From assembly GCA_019752295.1 (NCBI GenBank), contig JAIEMK010000050.1:1-64000 (forward strand): DNA of 64,000 bases, read 5' to 3'. The position numbers were made by a program, and so were the translations under genes. Below the pieces are notes generated by a model. It did no database searches. It saw only the letters and a list, made by a program, of their open reading frames with translations, and was not told the origin of the DNA. Shown one piece after another: positions 1-7,918 of the stretch. The stretch is from Chitinophagaceae bacterium. GTDB lineage: Bacteria; Bacteroidota; Bacteroidia; Chitinophagales; Chitinophagaceae. The number at the start of each line of letters is the position of its first letter. Position 1 is the stretch's first letter.

Positions 1-84
1 AGCGTGTTTATTTCATTCATCAATGAATGTGCTCTTTATAAAGAGTTATTCAGGGTGGAGTGTGAGTATCAAAGTCAAATCTTT

Positions 85-490
85 TCGAGGGTTAGTGTTC
101 CTATACAAAATGTTTCTTTTGGATACATTAACCCCAGACTTCAGTCTGGGGATGACAGGCTCTGTCTGGATTTTGGTCCCGAGTGCTCGGGATTAGCCCA
201 TCACCCATCCGCTTAGATCATTTACATCAGAATCAAAAAAGCATGAGGGCTAAAGCCCAGTGTTTGTGCGTGTTTCGTAGGATCCCCAGCTTAAAAGCTG
301 GGGTTAATGGCTGCGTATGAAATTCTGCTTTAGAATGCATTAGACCTACACTTTCCACAAGCTCCACTAATTTAATTATCCCTTAACTTAATGACATTGG
401 GCTGAAGCCCAGTGATTTTGGTAGTTGCGCGTACCCCTATAAAAGCTAGGGTTATTGTCTCCGAACAAAATGCTTCTCTTGGATACACCA
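85..490. repeat. REP-like palindrome cluster 1
   Basis: This non-coding stretch holds several short palindromes separated by conserved spacers. Type A palindromes (CCCCAG...CTGGGG) lie at 132-151 and 284-303, with a decayed one at 434-451. Type B palindromes (GGGCTNAAGCCC) lie at 247-258 and 398-411. A third palindrome, CCCGAGTGCTCGGG, is at 178-191. The spacer ending in TTTTGGATACA before 131 recurs beside the other two clusters near 11850 and 43970. The layout resembles REP/BIME elements mobilised by RAYT transposases. I see no credible gene in 1-576. Confidence 0.8.
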
Positions 491-576
491 AATACAGTTT
501 TGGTAAAATGGGGGAGTCTGATTTTTTTTTAATAAATATTTACCCTATTTTTCATTTGGTAAAAAAGTATTTAAAA

Positions 577-659
577 ATGAACATTACAAAAATTTGTCAC
601 CAACTGGAATATTTGTTAACGAATCCCGAGCACTCGGAACCAAAATAGATTAACACATG
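577..659 (+). repeat. Leader repeat, copy 1
   Basis: First of two chained copies of a dispersed repeat. It has an imperfect hairpin (AATTTGTCACCAAC at its left, TTTGTTAACGAAT at its right), then CCCGAGCACTCGGA at 625-638, then ACCAAAAT and an A-rich tail ending in ATG at 657-659. That ATG is also the first codon-like triplet of copy 2, so this copy does not itself lead into a gene. Confidence 0.75.
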
Positions 660-741
660 AAATAAGCATAACAAAAATTTGTCACCAACCGGGATGTTTG
701 TTAGCGAATTACATGTAACCAAAATCAATAAAAAACATATG
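657..741 (+). repeat. Leader repeat, copy 2 (upstream of the GH109-type gene)
   Basis: Begins ATGAAATAAGCATAAC, contains the arms AATTTGTCACCAAC and GTTTGTTAGCGAATT, then the palindrome TTACATGTAA and AACCAAAAT. It ends on the ATG at 739 of the following gene. The same arrangement precedes the genes at 3807, 4928, 44098 and 56921. Function unknown; a mobile 5' untranslated region or regulatory RNA hairpin is an inference. Confidence 0.75.
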
Positions 742-2091
742 AAACGAAAAGAGTTTATAAAAACAAGTATGCTTACTGCTGCTTCCATAGCTTTTATGCC
801 GGCATCTTCTTTATTTGCTGCTTCCGATGATGGTAATAAAGTTAAGATTGCACTGATTGGTACCGGCTTGCGCGGACAGAACCACCTGTCCTTATTATTA
901 AGAAGAAAAGATGTTGACCTGGTGGCGATTTGCGACATTGATGACAGAATGCTCAACGATGCCAAGTTGATGATTACCAAAAGTGGAAAGCCCATGCCCG
1001 AAATTTTTACTGGCAGCGACTATGCTTGGAAAGATTTACTGGCTAAGAAAAAATTAGATGGGGTAGTGATTGCAACCCCTTGGGAATGGCATAAGCCAAT
1101 GATTATTGGTTCGCTTGAAGCGGGTGTAAAATATGTGGGCTCTGAAGTGGTGATTGGCATTACACTGCAGGACCATTGGGATGTTGTGCGAGCCGCAGAA
1201 AAATACAATGCACACGTAATGATGCTTGAAAATGTGTGTTACCGCAGAGATGTTATGGCTGTTTTGAATATGGTTAGGCAAGGACTCTTTGGAGAATTGA
1301 TTCATTTACAAGGCGGCTATCAGCACGATTTGAGAGGCATAAAATTCAACAATGCCAATGGCGAAAAAGGAGTGGAGTTTGGCGAAAAAGCATTCTCTGA
1401 AGCCAAGTGGCGAACAGCACATTCTGTTAACCGTAATGGAGATTTGTATCCAACACATGGTATTGGTCCCATTGCAAACTATATCAATATCAACAAAGGA
1501 AATCGCTTTACATCGCTCTGCTCTTTCTCTTCCAAAGCACGCGGATTGCATAATTATATTGTGAAAAATGCCGGTGAAAACCATCCGAACGCAAAAGTTG
1601 ATTTTAAGTTGGGCGATGTGGTAACCACAAATATTCAATGTGCTAATGGAGAAACGATTTTGTTACAACACGATACCAACCTACCTCGTCCGTATTCGTT
1701 AGGCTTTCGTGTTCAGGGAACTGAGGGTCTTTGGATGGATGTGAATAAGAGTATTTATATTCAGGACAAATCTGCTAAAAATGATCAGTGGGATGAAGCC
1801 AAAACATGGTTAGATAAATACGACCATCCTTTGTGGCAAAGATGGAGTAAGGATACGGAAGGTGCCGGACATGGCGGGATGGATTTTTTTGTGATACATG
1901 CTTTTATTGAGTCGATCAAAAAAAATATTGAAACGCCTTTGGATGTATATGATGCAGCAACCTGGAGTGCCATTACACCTTTGAGTGAACAGTCAGTTAA
2001 AATGGGAAATAAAACGATTGACTTCCCTGATTTTACACGCGGAAAGTGGATGCAACGAAAAACTATATTTGCTTTGAATGATGCTTTTTAA
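739..2091 (+). CDS. Gfo/Idh/MocA-family protein, GH109-type (putative alpha-N-acetylgalactosaminidase)
   Basis: A 450-residue exported protein. The N-terminus (MKRKEFIKTSMLTAAS) reads as a Tat-like signal, followed by a Rossmann fold with the dinucleotide motif GTGLRG near residue 40. The later motifs GGYQHDLR and YPTHGIGP are typical of GH109 enzymes, which hydrolyse alpha-linked GalNAc by an NAD-dependent redox mechanism. Related Gfo/Idh/MocA oxidoreductases share the fold, so substrate is inferred. I place the start at 739 rather than 679 because 679-738 belongs to the leader repeat and the signal peptide begins at 739. The gene stands alone, with no clear operon partner. Confidence 0.85.
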   Translation: MKRKEFIKTSMLTAASIAFMPASSLFAASDDGNKVKIALIGTGLRGQNHLSLLLRRKDVDLVAICDIDDRMLNDAKLMITKSGKPMPEIFTGSDYAWKDLLAKKKLDGVVIATPWEWHKPMIIGSLEAGVKYVGSEVVIGITLQDHWDVVRAAEKYNAHVMMLENVCYRRDVMAVLNMVRQGLFGELIHLQGGYQHDLRGIKFNNANGEKGVEFGEKAFSEAKWRTAHSVNRNGDLYPTHGIGPIANYININKGNRFTSLCSFSSKARGLHNYIVKNAGENHPNAKVDFKLGDVVTTNIQCANGETILLQHDTNLPRPYSLGFRVQGTEGLWMDVNKSIYIQDKSAKNDQWDEAKTWLDKYDHPLWQRWSKDTEGAGHGGMDFFVIHAFIESIKKNIETPLDVYDAATWSAITPLSEQSVKMGNKTIDFPDFTRGKWMQRKTIFALNDAF

Positions 2092-2111
2092 AAAATAGAT
2101 GCTGTTGTTGA

Positions 2112-2321
2112 CTAGTCTAGTACCTCACATTCAAACCCTTTGTCTTTTATAAGCAACATGATCTTTTCGGCCTCTACAGTTTCTCCTTCCACTCTCAATA
2201 TGTTATCGCAATCGGAAAGGTCAAAGTTGACCTTTAAAAAAGGAAATACATCATTGAGAGTGGATAGGATTTTTTTACTGTTGCCTAGATTCTTAATATT
2301 AGTTTTAAAAACTTCGACCAT
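2112..2321 (-). CDS. Small conserved protein, HMA-like fold
   Basis: A 69-residue cytoplasmic protein beginning MVEVFKTNIKN. The length and the alternation of hydrophobic strands and helices (KVNFDLSDCDNILRVEG in the middle, ending GFECEVLD) suggest a ferredoxin-like fold as in heavy-metal-associated domains. The CxxC metal site is missing, so metal binding is not supported. It lies convergent to the GH109-type gene and downstream of the VOC-DoxX operon on the same strand, 33 bases after it. I cannot assign a function. Confidence 0.7.
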   Translation of the reverse strand: MVEVFKTNIKNLGNSKKILSTLNDVFPFLKVNFDLSDCDNILRVEGETVEAEKIMLLIKDKGFECEVLD

Positions 2322-2354
2322 TCTTTGATTTGTAAATGTGATTGTTGTAAAATG

Positions 2355-2729
2355 TTATCTCACCATTGGTAAGTATTTTTCCCTCTCTTCAAATAGCACC
2401 CAAATAAGCACGGCCAATAGAATAAAAGCCATCGCATAGCCAGACGATAAAAAAAATGCTGTTAATACAATGCCTATCATTACTGGAAAAATGATGATGG
2501 CTCCTAATGCCCTGAGTTTCGGGATAATTATTAAAATACCTCCGGTAATTTCTGCAAAGGCAACCAGCGGCATTAACCACTTAATCTGCATGAATGCACC
2601 AAACATACTCTTTACATTCTCCGGCATATCTTTCGGAACCGGTAGGTAGTTAAAAATTTTGTTTAACCCTGCGTTGATAAACATGAGCCCGAATAAAATG
2701 CATACTGCAAATAGAATTTTCTTTTTCAT
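2355..2729 (-). CDS. DoxX-like integral membrane protein
   Basis: A 124-residue protein with about four membrane segments (residues ~4-18, 48-64, 70-90, 96-115). The opening KKKILFAVCILFGLMFINAGLNKIF matches the DoxX/MauE-type start in which a helix is followed by GxNKxF. Members of this family are small membrane proteins linked to redox or stress functions, but the role is usually undefined. I chose the start at 2729 because the longer frame would run deep into the neighbouring VOC gene. It ends the VOC-VOC-DoxX operon, starting one base past the stop of the previous gene. Confidence 0.75.
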   Translation of the reverse strand: MKKKILFAVCILFGLMFINAGLNKIFNYLPVPKDMPENVKSMFGAFMQIKWLMPLVAFAEITGGILIIIPKLRALGAIIIFPVMIGIVLTAFFLSSGYAMAFILLAVLIWVLFEEREKYLPMVR

Positions 2730-2730
2730 T

Positions 2731-3159
2731 TTAATTGTTTTGAGGTTTTGAAATTTTATTATAATTAAGCAGCCAATGATTTCCGAATTTGTCGGTAAGT
2801 CCGCCAAAGATTGCATTCCAAAAAGTATCTTCCAATGGATGCGTTTTTACACCGCCTTTGGAGAGTTTATGGTAACATTCTTTTAGATTCTTTTCGCTCA
2901 AACAATTCAGCAACAACGAAACACTATTGCCTTTCAGTAAACCGGTTTCACCTACCATGTCTGAAGCCATCAACACCATATTTTCGTTTCTTAACTCAGC
3001 ATGCAGAATACAGTTTTTCATCTTTTCCGGCATCTTGGCTGCCATTGGCGATTTGCCAACAGTTTGGAAAATTAATTTCCCTCCCAAACAATTTTTATAG
3101 AAGGTCATTGCTTCACGGCAATTACCATTAAATGTAAGATATGAATTAAGCGTACTCAT
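2731..3159 (-). CDS. VOC-family protein (PhnB-like)
   Basis: A 142-residue protein of the vicinal oxygen chelate fold. It opens with YLTFNGNCREAMTFYKNCLG, the usual start of PhnB/glyoxalase-like proteins, and ends with FWNAIFGGLTDKFGNHWLL, matching the C-terminal 'DKFG..W..N' signature. Related proteins bind a metal and small ligands, but no substrate can be read here. It is the middle gene of a compact operon, 8 bases behind a second VOC gene and 1 base ahead of DoxX. Confidence 0.85.
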   Translation of the reverse strand: MSTLNSYLTFNGNCREAMTFYKNCLGGKLIFQTVGKSPMAAKMPEKMKNCILHAELRNENMVLMASDMVGETGLLKGNSVSLLLNCLSEKNLKECYHKLSKGGVKTHPLEDTFWNAIFGGLTDKFGNHWLLNYNKISKPQNN

Positions 3160-3167
3160 TCATTTTA

Positions 3168-3596
3168 TTAATTCATTACATTAAACATCCAGCGAATGCC
3201 AAAGCGGTCTAAACAACAACCCCAGAGACCCCAAAATTGTTCACTCAATGGGGCATTGTCGCTGCCGCCTTCTGAAAGTAAATTGTATAGTTTATGAGCT
3301 TCTTCTCTTGTATCACAGTCCAGATTAATTGTTGTATTGTTTCCTATCACCACTTTATGTCCCATGCTCTCCAGCATATCAGTTCCCATAATTAGGGTGC
3401 CGCCTAAAATGGGCATGGATACATGCATCACACTATTTAAATCTTTTTCCGACAACTGCGGGCCGCCGGGCTGTGGGGGCGCATCTTTGAGTCTCATGAG
3501 TGGCGTCGCAAAATCTGTATTAAAAACAGATTTGTAGAAGTTAAAGGCTTCTTCGGTGTTACCCTGAAAATTCAGGTAGATAGATACTTTTGACAT
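3168..3596 (-). CDS. VOC-family protein (PhnB-like), paralogue
   Basis: A 142-residue VOC protein paralogous to its neighbour: it begins KVSIYLNFQGNTEEAFNFYK and ends FWGLWGCCLDRFGIRWMFN. The motif DRFG..W..N matches the PhnB-like C-terminus. It is the first gene of the operon transcribed away from the GlxA-type regulator at 3807. That divergence makes the regulator a candidate controller of these genes, which is inference from position only. Confidence 0.85.
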   Translation of the reverse strand: MSKVSIYLNFQGNTEEAFNFYKSVFNTDFATPLMRLKDAPPQPGGPQLSEKDLNSVMHVSMPILGGTLIMGTDMLESMGHKVVIGNNTTINLDCDTREEAHKLYNLLSEGGSDNAPLSEQFWGLWGCCLDRFGIRWMFNVMN

Positions 3597-3725
3597 GATT
3601 TTAAATTTGGTGTTTGAATAGTTAATTGACCATACAAAGATGGTAGCCCGGAATGAATTTTACAGGTGGCAGATATGTCAGTTTAAAGGGTAAATTGTGA
3701 CAGAAAAGGTTTTTATCTTTAGTTT

Positions 3726-3809
3726 ATGAAATGAGCATAACAAAATGTTGTCGCCAACCGAAATGTTTGTTAGCGAATTCTCTGGCTAAAATCAAATAAT
3801 AAATACATG
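3726..3809 (+). repeat. Leader repeat, copy 3 (upstream of the GlxA-type gene)
   Basis: Begins ATGAAATGAGCATAAC at 3726 and carries GTCGCCAACCGAAATG and GTTTGTTAGCGAATT. It differs from copy 2 after the hairpin, with TCTCTGGCTAAAAT in place of TACATGTAACCAAAAT. It ends on the start codon at 3807. The TCTCTGG variant is shared with copies near 36410 and 44080. Confidence 0.75.
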
Positions 3810-4784
3810 AAAAAAGTATCCATACTTGTTCCAGAATCGTCGGTGATGCAGGCAGTTGCTGATCCCCAATATTTATTTACGGTTGTAAATCAATTTTTAT
3901 TGGCGTCAGGAAAATCTCCTTTATTCGATGTGGAACTTGTTGGTGTTAGAAAGGAGGTGAAATTGAACAATGGCATGTTTTCGGTGCATATCGATAGGCA
4001 ATTAAAAGATATAAAGAAAACTGATTTAGTTTTTATACCGGCATTGTTTGGAGACATGTCGGCTGCTATTGAAAAAAACAAAGCAGCATTGCCCTGGATC
4101 GTGGAGCAATATAACAATGGCGCGGAAGTTGCATCGCTATGTGTTGGGGCTTTTCTTTTGGCTTCAACAGGATTACTAAATGGTAAGAAATGTTCAACAC
4201 ACTGGGGTTTTCAAAATGAGTTTAGGGAAATGTATCCTGAGGTAGAAGTTGTAGAAGGTAATATTGTAACAGAAGAAAAAAGACTTTACTCAAGCGGCGG
4301 TGCCAGCTCTTACTGGAACTTATTATTGTATCTGGTGGAAAAATATACCGACAGAGAAACTGCAGTGTTGGCATCTAAATATTTTGCTATTGATATCGAC
4401 AGAGACAGTCAGTCTGCCTTTGCCATGTTTAAAGGGCAGAAAGACCATCGGGATACTGAAATATTAAAGGCGCAAGAACATATTGAAAAGAATATTCAGG
4501 AAAAAATTAGCATTGATGAGTTAGCCAAAATTTATGCCATAGGTAGGCGTACATTTGAAAGAAGGTTTAAAGAAGCAACTAATAATACCGTGTTAGAGTA
4601 TATTCAGCGGATAAAGATTGAAGCTGCTAAAAGACAATTTGAAACCAGCCGAAAAAATATCAGTGAAGTAATGTATGAAGTTGGTTATACAGATACCAAG
4701 GCCTTCCGTGATTTGTTTAAAAAATTAACCGGACTTACACCTGTTGAATACAGGAATAAGTATAATAAAATGGCTTTTGCATAG
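3807..4784 (+). CDS. GlxA-type transcriptional regulator (DJ-1/PfpI domain plus AraC HTH)
   Basis: A 325-residue regulator in two parts. Residues 1-190 form a DJ-1/PfpI-like sensor domain with the nucleophile-elbow-like SLCVGAFLLASTG (Cys112) and THWGF after it. Residues ~215-320 are an AraC-type double helix-turn-helix, including IDELAKIYAIGRRTFERRFK and the family signature ending in FRDLFKKLTGLTPVEYR. Such proteins usually activate catabolic or stress genes; the ligand is unknown. It is divergent from the VOC-VOC-DoxX operon. Its start codon is the last codon of leader repeat copy 3. Confidence 0.9.
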   Translation: MKKVSILVPESSVMQAVADPQYLFTVVNQFLLASGKSPLFDVELVGVRKEVKLNNGMFSVHIDRQLKDIKKTDLVFIPALFGDMSAAIEKNKAALPWIVEQYNNGAEVASLCVGAFLLASTGLLNGKKCSTHWGFQNEFREMYPEVEVVEGNIVTEEKRLYSSGGASSYWNLLLYLVEKYTDRETAVLASKYFAIDIDRDSQSAFAMFKGQKDHRDTEILKAQEHIEKNIQEKISIDELAKIYAIGRRTFERRFKEATNNTVLEYIQRIKIEAAKRQFETSRKNISEVMYEVGYTDTKAFRDLFKKLTGLTPVEYRNKYNKMAFA

Positions 4785-4788
4785 TTCT

Positions 4789-4847
4789 AAAATTTGTTTG
4801 TTCGCGAATCCCGAGCACTTGGGTCAAAATTAATTAATAAACACATG
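4789..4847 (+). repeat. Leader repeat, copy 4a (internally deleted)
   Basis: A shortened copy: AAAATTTG is joined directly to TTTGTTCGCGAAT, so the hairpin loop and most of the left arm are gone. It then has CCCGAGCACTTGGG at 4810-4823, CAAAATTAATTAATAAACAC and ATG at 4845-4847. As at 657, this ATG starts the next copy. Confidence 0.65.
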
Positions 4848-4930
4848 AAATGAGCATAACAAAAATTTGACACCAACTGAAATGTTTGTTAGCGAATTAC
4901 ATGTAACCAAAATAAAATAATAAATACATG
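4845..4930 (+). repeat. Leader repeat, copy 4b (upstream of the alcohol dehydrogenase)
   Basis: A full copy starting ATGAAATGAGCATAAC, with the arms AATTTGACACCAAC and GTTTGTTAGCGAATT, the palindrome TTACATGTAA, AACCAAAAT, and the ATG at 4928 that starts the dehydrogenase. It is nearly identical to copy 2 but lies 4.2 kb away before an unrelated gene. Confidence 0.75.
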
Positions 4931-5941
4931 AAAGCATTAATTTGTATAACACCACATCAACTAGATTATGCAGATATTGCGGTGCCAATAACGGCGGATG
5001 GAGAAACTTTATTAAAGATTGAAAGAGTTGGTATTTGCGGAACCGACCTTCATGCTTATGAAGGAACGCAACCTTTTTTTAGTTACCCGAGAATTTTAGG
5101 GCACGAATTAGCAGCAACAATTGTTACAACAGATGCAGAAGGTTTTTCTGTTGGGGAAGCGGTAACTTTTATTCCGTATTTCTATTGCGGTACCTGTATT
5201 GCATGTAGGATGGGCAAATCAAATTGTTGTGCAAAAATAAATGTGTGCGGTGTGCATATAGACGGCGGTATGCGGACGTTTTTAAATGTTCCTTCATATA
5301 GTTTAGTGCATGGAAACGGATTAAGTTTTGATGAGCTTGCATTGGTAGAACCATTGGCCATTGGTGCACATGGAGTAACACGGGCAGCGCTTATTTCGGG
5401 AGAATATGTTTTAGTAGTTGGTGCCGGCCCAATTGGATTGGGCACCATGGAGTTTGCAAGAATTGCGGGTGGTAAAGTAATTGCAATGGATATTAATGAC
5501 GGCAGATTGCAATTTTGTAAAGATAAATTGGGTGTTGTTGATGTTGTAAACCCGGCAACTGAAAATGCAACAGAGAAATTAATGAAAATTACTAATGGCG
5601 ATATGCCAACTGTTGTTATTGATGCCACAGGAAGCTTAAAAGCAATTAATAATGCATTTCAATTTTTAGCACACGGCGGAAGATATGTATTGATTGGGTT
5701 GCAAAAAGGAGACATAAGTTTCAGTCACCCTGAATTTCATAAAAGAGAAAGTACATTGATGAGCAGCAGAAATGCAACACGTACAGATTTTGAACATGTA
5801 ATCAACTCCATGAAAAAGGGGTTGGTAAAACCTACAACCTATATAACGCATCGTGTAAAATTTGAAGAAGTAAAAGATAATTTTGAAAGTTGGCTCGATC
5901 CTGCAAATGGAGTGATAAAGGCGATTGTTGAAATTCCATAG
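4928..5941 (+). CDS. Zinc-dependent medium-chain alcohol dehydrogenase (L-galactonate dehydrogenase-like)
   Basis: A 337-residue MDR-superfamily enzyme. Catalytic zinc ligands are visible as Cys37 in GICGTDLHAYEG and His59-Glu60 in GHE. The structural zinc loop CGTCIACRMGKSNCC is complete. The nucleotide-binding motif VVGAGPIGLG lies in the second half. Sequence flavour is closest to sugar-acid dehydrogenases of the LgoD type, so oxidation of a polyol or aldonate with NAD(P) is likely; the precise substrate is inferred. No catabolic partner follows: downstream is a short non-coding stretch and the hip locus. Confidence 0.8.
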   Translation: MKALICITPHQLDYADIAVPITADGETLLKIERVGICGTDLHAYEGTQPFFSYPRILGHELAATIVTTDAEGFSVGEAVTFIPYFYCGTCIACRMGKSNCCAKINVCGVHIDGGMRTFLNVPSYSLVHGNGLSFDELALVEPLAIGAHGVTRAALISGEYVLVVGAGPIGLGTMEFARIAGGKVIAMDINDGRLQFCKDKLGVVDVVNPATENATEKLMKITNGDMPTVVIDATGSLKAINNAFQFLAHGGRYVLIGLQKGDISFSHPEFHKRESTLMSSRNATRTDFEHVINSMKKGLVKPTTYITHRVKFEEVKDNFESWLDPANGVIKAIVEIP

Positions 5942-6105
5942 TAATCAAATTAAAGTATCAATTAATCAAAACAAAGCATTTTGCATCCACTAATTATTAA
6001 ATAAAAATCAAGCGATGAACATAGCGCAAAAAATGATAGATGCACAGAATAATGCAAAAGGGGCTGTCTCAAACTTATCCAATATCTAATTATTTTCAAT
6101 ATCTT

Positions 6106-6204
6106 TTATATTTAATTGCATATAATTTTACTATTTTTGTTTATTTTATATTTAATTACATATAATTTACTTAAATTCGAATTATTATATCTAAAAGCAT
6201 ATAA
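6106..6204 (+). promoter_or_regulatory. Three operator dyads upstream of hipB
   Basis: Three copies of the inverted repeat TTATAT-N8-ATATAA lie at 6106-6125, 6146-6165 and 6185-6204, spaced 40 and 39 bp apart, about four helical turns. The last ends three bases before the hipB start codon. The N8 spacing equals that of the known E. coli HipB operator (TATCC-N8-GGATA), although the arms differ. This is strong positional evidence for autoregulation by the adjacent HTH protein. Confidence 0.75.
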
Positions 6205-6207
6205 TAA

Positions 6208-6435
6208 ATGGAAACCCTTTCTGATTTTGTTAAGCGTAGGCGGAAACAAACCGCATTAAACCAGCAGGAATTTGCTGAACGTGCTGGTGTGGCCCTTACT
6301 GTACTAAGAAAGATAGAACAGGGAAAGGGATCACTCCAACTAGATAAAGTGAATCAAGTATTAAAAATGTTTGGTCACGAATTAGCACCAGTAAATAGCC
6401 GGGAATTGAATATTAAAGAACCCAATGAATCATGA
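6208..6435 (+). CDS. hipB: HipB-like antitoxin, XRE-family HTH
   Basis: A 75-residue helix-turn-helix protein: FVKRRRKQTALNQQEFAERA leads into the turn and VALTVLRKIEQGKG supplies the recognition helix. Such proteins repress their own operon and neutralise the HipA kinase toxin. Its stop overlaps the hipA start by four bases (ATGA at 6432), the usual coupling of the pair. Three dyads immediately upstream are its probable binding sites. The gene looks intact while its partner is broken, so it may persist as a solitary repressor. Confidence 0.85.
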   Translation: METLSDFVKRRRKQTALNQQEFAERAGVALTVLRKIEQGKGSLQLDKVNQVLKMFGHELAPVNSRELNIKEPNES

Positions 6436-7215
6436 GGCAAGCAATTGTATTATATGATAAACTGGTTGCAGGAAAACTTACTGAAACCGATGACGGGGAA
6501 TACCTATTTCAGTATGATCCGGCTTACTTGGAAGTAAAAGATTCAGAGCCAATTAGTCTTACAATGCCATTACGTTCAGAGCCTTACACAGACAAGCGCT
6601 TATTTGCATTTTTTGAGGGGCTGATACCTGAAGGATGGCTACTTGATATTGCAAGTAAAAACTGGGGAACTTTCTTATATCACTAGACGAATAGACCGAA
6701 CTCCAACCGGTAGGAAAATTCATATGCTTGACATGTTTCAATTGTTGGAAGCTGTAGATAAATACAAAAGTTCAATGGAAAAAATTGGAAAAGCAATTGA
6801 TGCTTTTTCAGATAATACATTATTAGATAAACTGTATTTTTTTGAGATGGCAGTATTCAGTTTTCTTACAGGGAATAACGATATGCATCTTAAAAACTTT
6901 TCATTGATACATGATAATGGTACATGGCACCTTTCGCCTGCATACGATCTTCTTAGTGTAACAATTTCCAATCCTGTGGATACGGAAGAATTAGCCTTAA
7001 CGCTAGAGGGGAAAAAAAGAAAATTGCACAAAAGTAATTTTGAACATTTAGGTTATAGGCTAGGGCTTACTGAAAGACAGGTGACAGCATCGATGAGAAG
7101 GTTTGAACGCAACCAATCCATCGCATTCAAATGGATCGAAAATTCATTTTTATCAGATGAATTTAAGGATCAATACAAGAACTTAATGGCTCATCGTTAT
7201 ACTCTGTTGGCTTAA
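6432..7215 (+). pseudogene. hipA: hipA toxin, internally deleted and frameshifted
   Basis: The first frame (6432-6686) encodes the N-terminal HipA domain up to IPEGWLLDIASKNW and then stops. The C-terminal part of the kinase continues in the +1 frame from about 6664 (GELSYITRRIDRTPTG) to 7215. The tail keeps the catalytic GNNDMHLKNFSLI and the metal-binding SPAYDLLS. Bacteroidota commonly split HipA into a small N-terminal protein and a larger C-terminal kinase. Here the junction has lost the end of the first and the nucleotide-binding lobe of the second, so the toxin should be inactive. Confidence 0.85.
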
Positions 7216-7236
7216 TCGTTTTTCTGAATGGTGTTT
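7039..7236 (+). repeat. 198-bp direct repeat, left copy (hipA 3' end)
   Basis: This segment covers the last ~60 codons of hipA plus 21 bases past the stop. It is repeated at 8938-9135 with about a dozen mismatches, all in the first three quarters; the final stretch including the stop codon and the trailing TTTTTCTGAATGGTGTTT is identical. The two copies bracket a 1.7-kb insert. Confidence 0.85.
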
Positions 7237-7416
7237 GAAATTTTATCCAGTGGAATTATATATAATTCATCAGGATAATTTGGTATGATTATTATCAGCT
7301 TTTATTAGGCCAATCCGATCTAATTTTATAGGGTAAACCACGCCTACTCAGGTTGCCAATGACTCCCCTCCTTATATTGGCACGAATAGACTTCTCATTC
7401 ACTTAAATCAAATATA

Positions 7417-7884
7417 ATGAGAACTAGACACGTCATGCATGTTCATCCACTGCTCATTCTTGGATTTTTATTTCTGTTCAATCTTGCTTGTACCAAATCG
7501 GGTGGTTCAATTATTCCTGCAAATGAAAAAGTGTATACTACCGTGGACAGAACCATTGTGCAAGATCCGGTTCCTGTTTTCCCTCCGTTGTTAAATCCAA
7601 ATGATGTATCCAAATTTTCGCAATATGGATATGGGTTTTGGCACTACGGACCTGAAGTTCCATATCAAAAAAGAGTGGACTTGATGCCTGCGGGTTATAC
7701 AGGAGATAATGTGAGCAACGCAGCGCTTTTCCTTAATTTCTTTTCTTTCTCCGACATTCATATCACCGACAAAGAATCTCCGGCTGAGGCGATCTACTAT
7801 GGGTATAAATGGAATGTTATTTCAGGCTACTCGCCAGCAATGTTATACTCAACACATATGCTAGATGCAACTGTAAAAACCTGA
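7417..7884 (+). pseudogene. Truncated metallophosphoesterase (TIGR03768-like), N-terminal fragment
   Basis: A 155-residue frame with a lipoprotein-type signal (LGFLFLFNLACTK) and then FFSFSDIHITDKESPAEAIY, which resembles the first metal-binding motif of TIGR03768-type metallophosphoesterases. Those proteins are usually around 500 residues and carry several more metal-ligand motifs. This frame stops at VKT after the DATVKT segment, and no continuation is seen in the other frames before the opposite-strand gene at 7919. I read it as a gene fragment left by a deletion. It is inside the segment bracketed by the duplicated hipA tails. Confidence 0.6.
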
Positions 7885-7918
7885 AAGCTATCCTACTTGA
7901 TTTTCGAAGCCATCTAAT

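Noticed and set aside
4..216. Open frame at the left edge
   Set aside because: It runs through REP palindromes and lacks any recognisable domain or codon pattern.
132..451. CRISPR array
   Set aside because: Palindromes are irregularly spaced with conserved, not unique, spacers, and no cas genes are present.
412..648. Open frame of 78 codons
   Set aside because: It overlaps REP and leader repeat copy 1 and translates them; no gene-like features.
679..738. Upstream extension of the GH109-type gene
   Set aside because: The extension is leader repeat sequence, and the signal peptide starts at 739.
6015..6089. Short ORF of 24 codons after the alcohol dehydrogenase
   Set aside because: Too short to identify; may be the stub of a deleted gene, but nothing supports expression.
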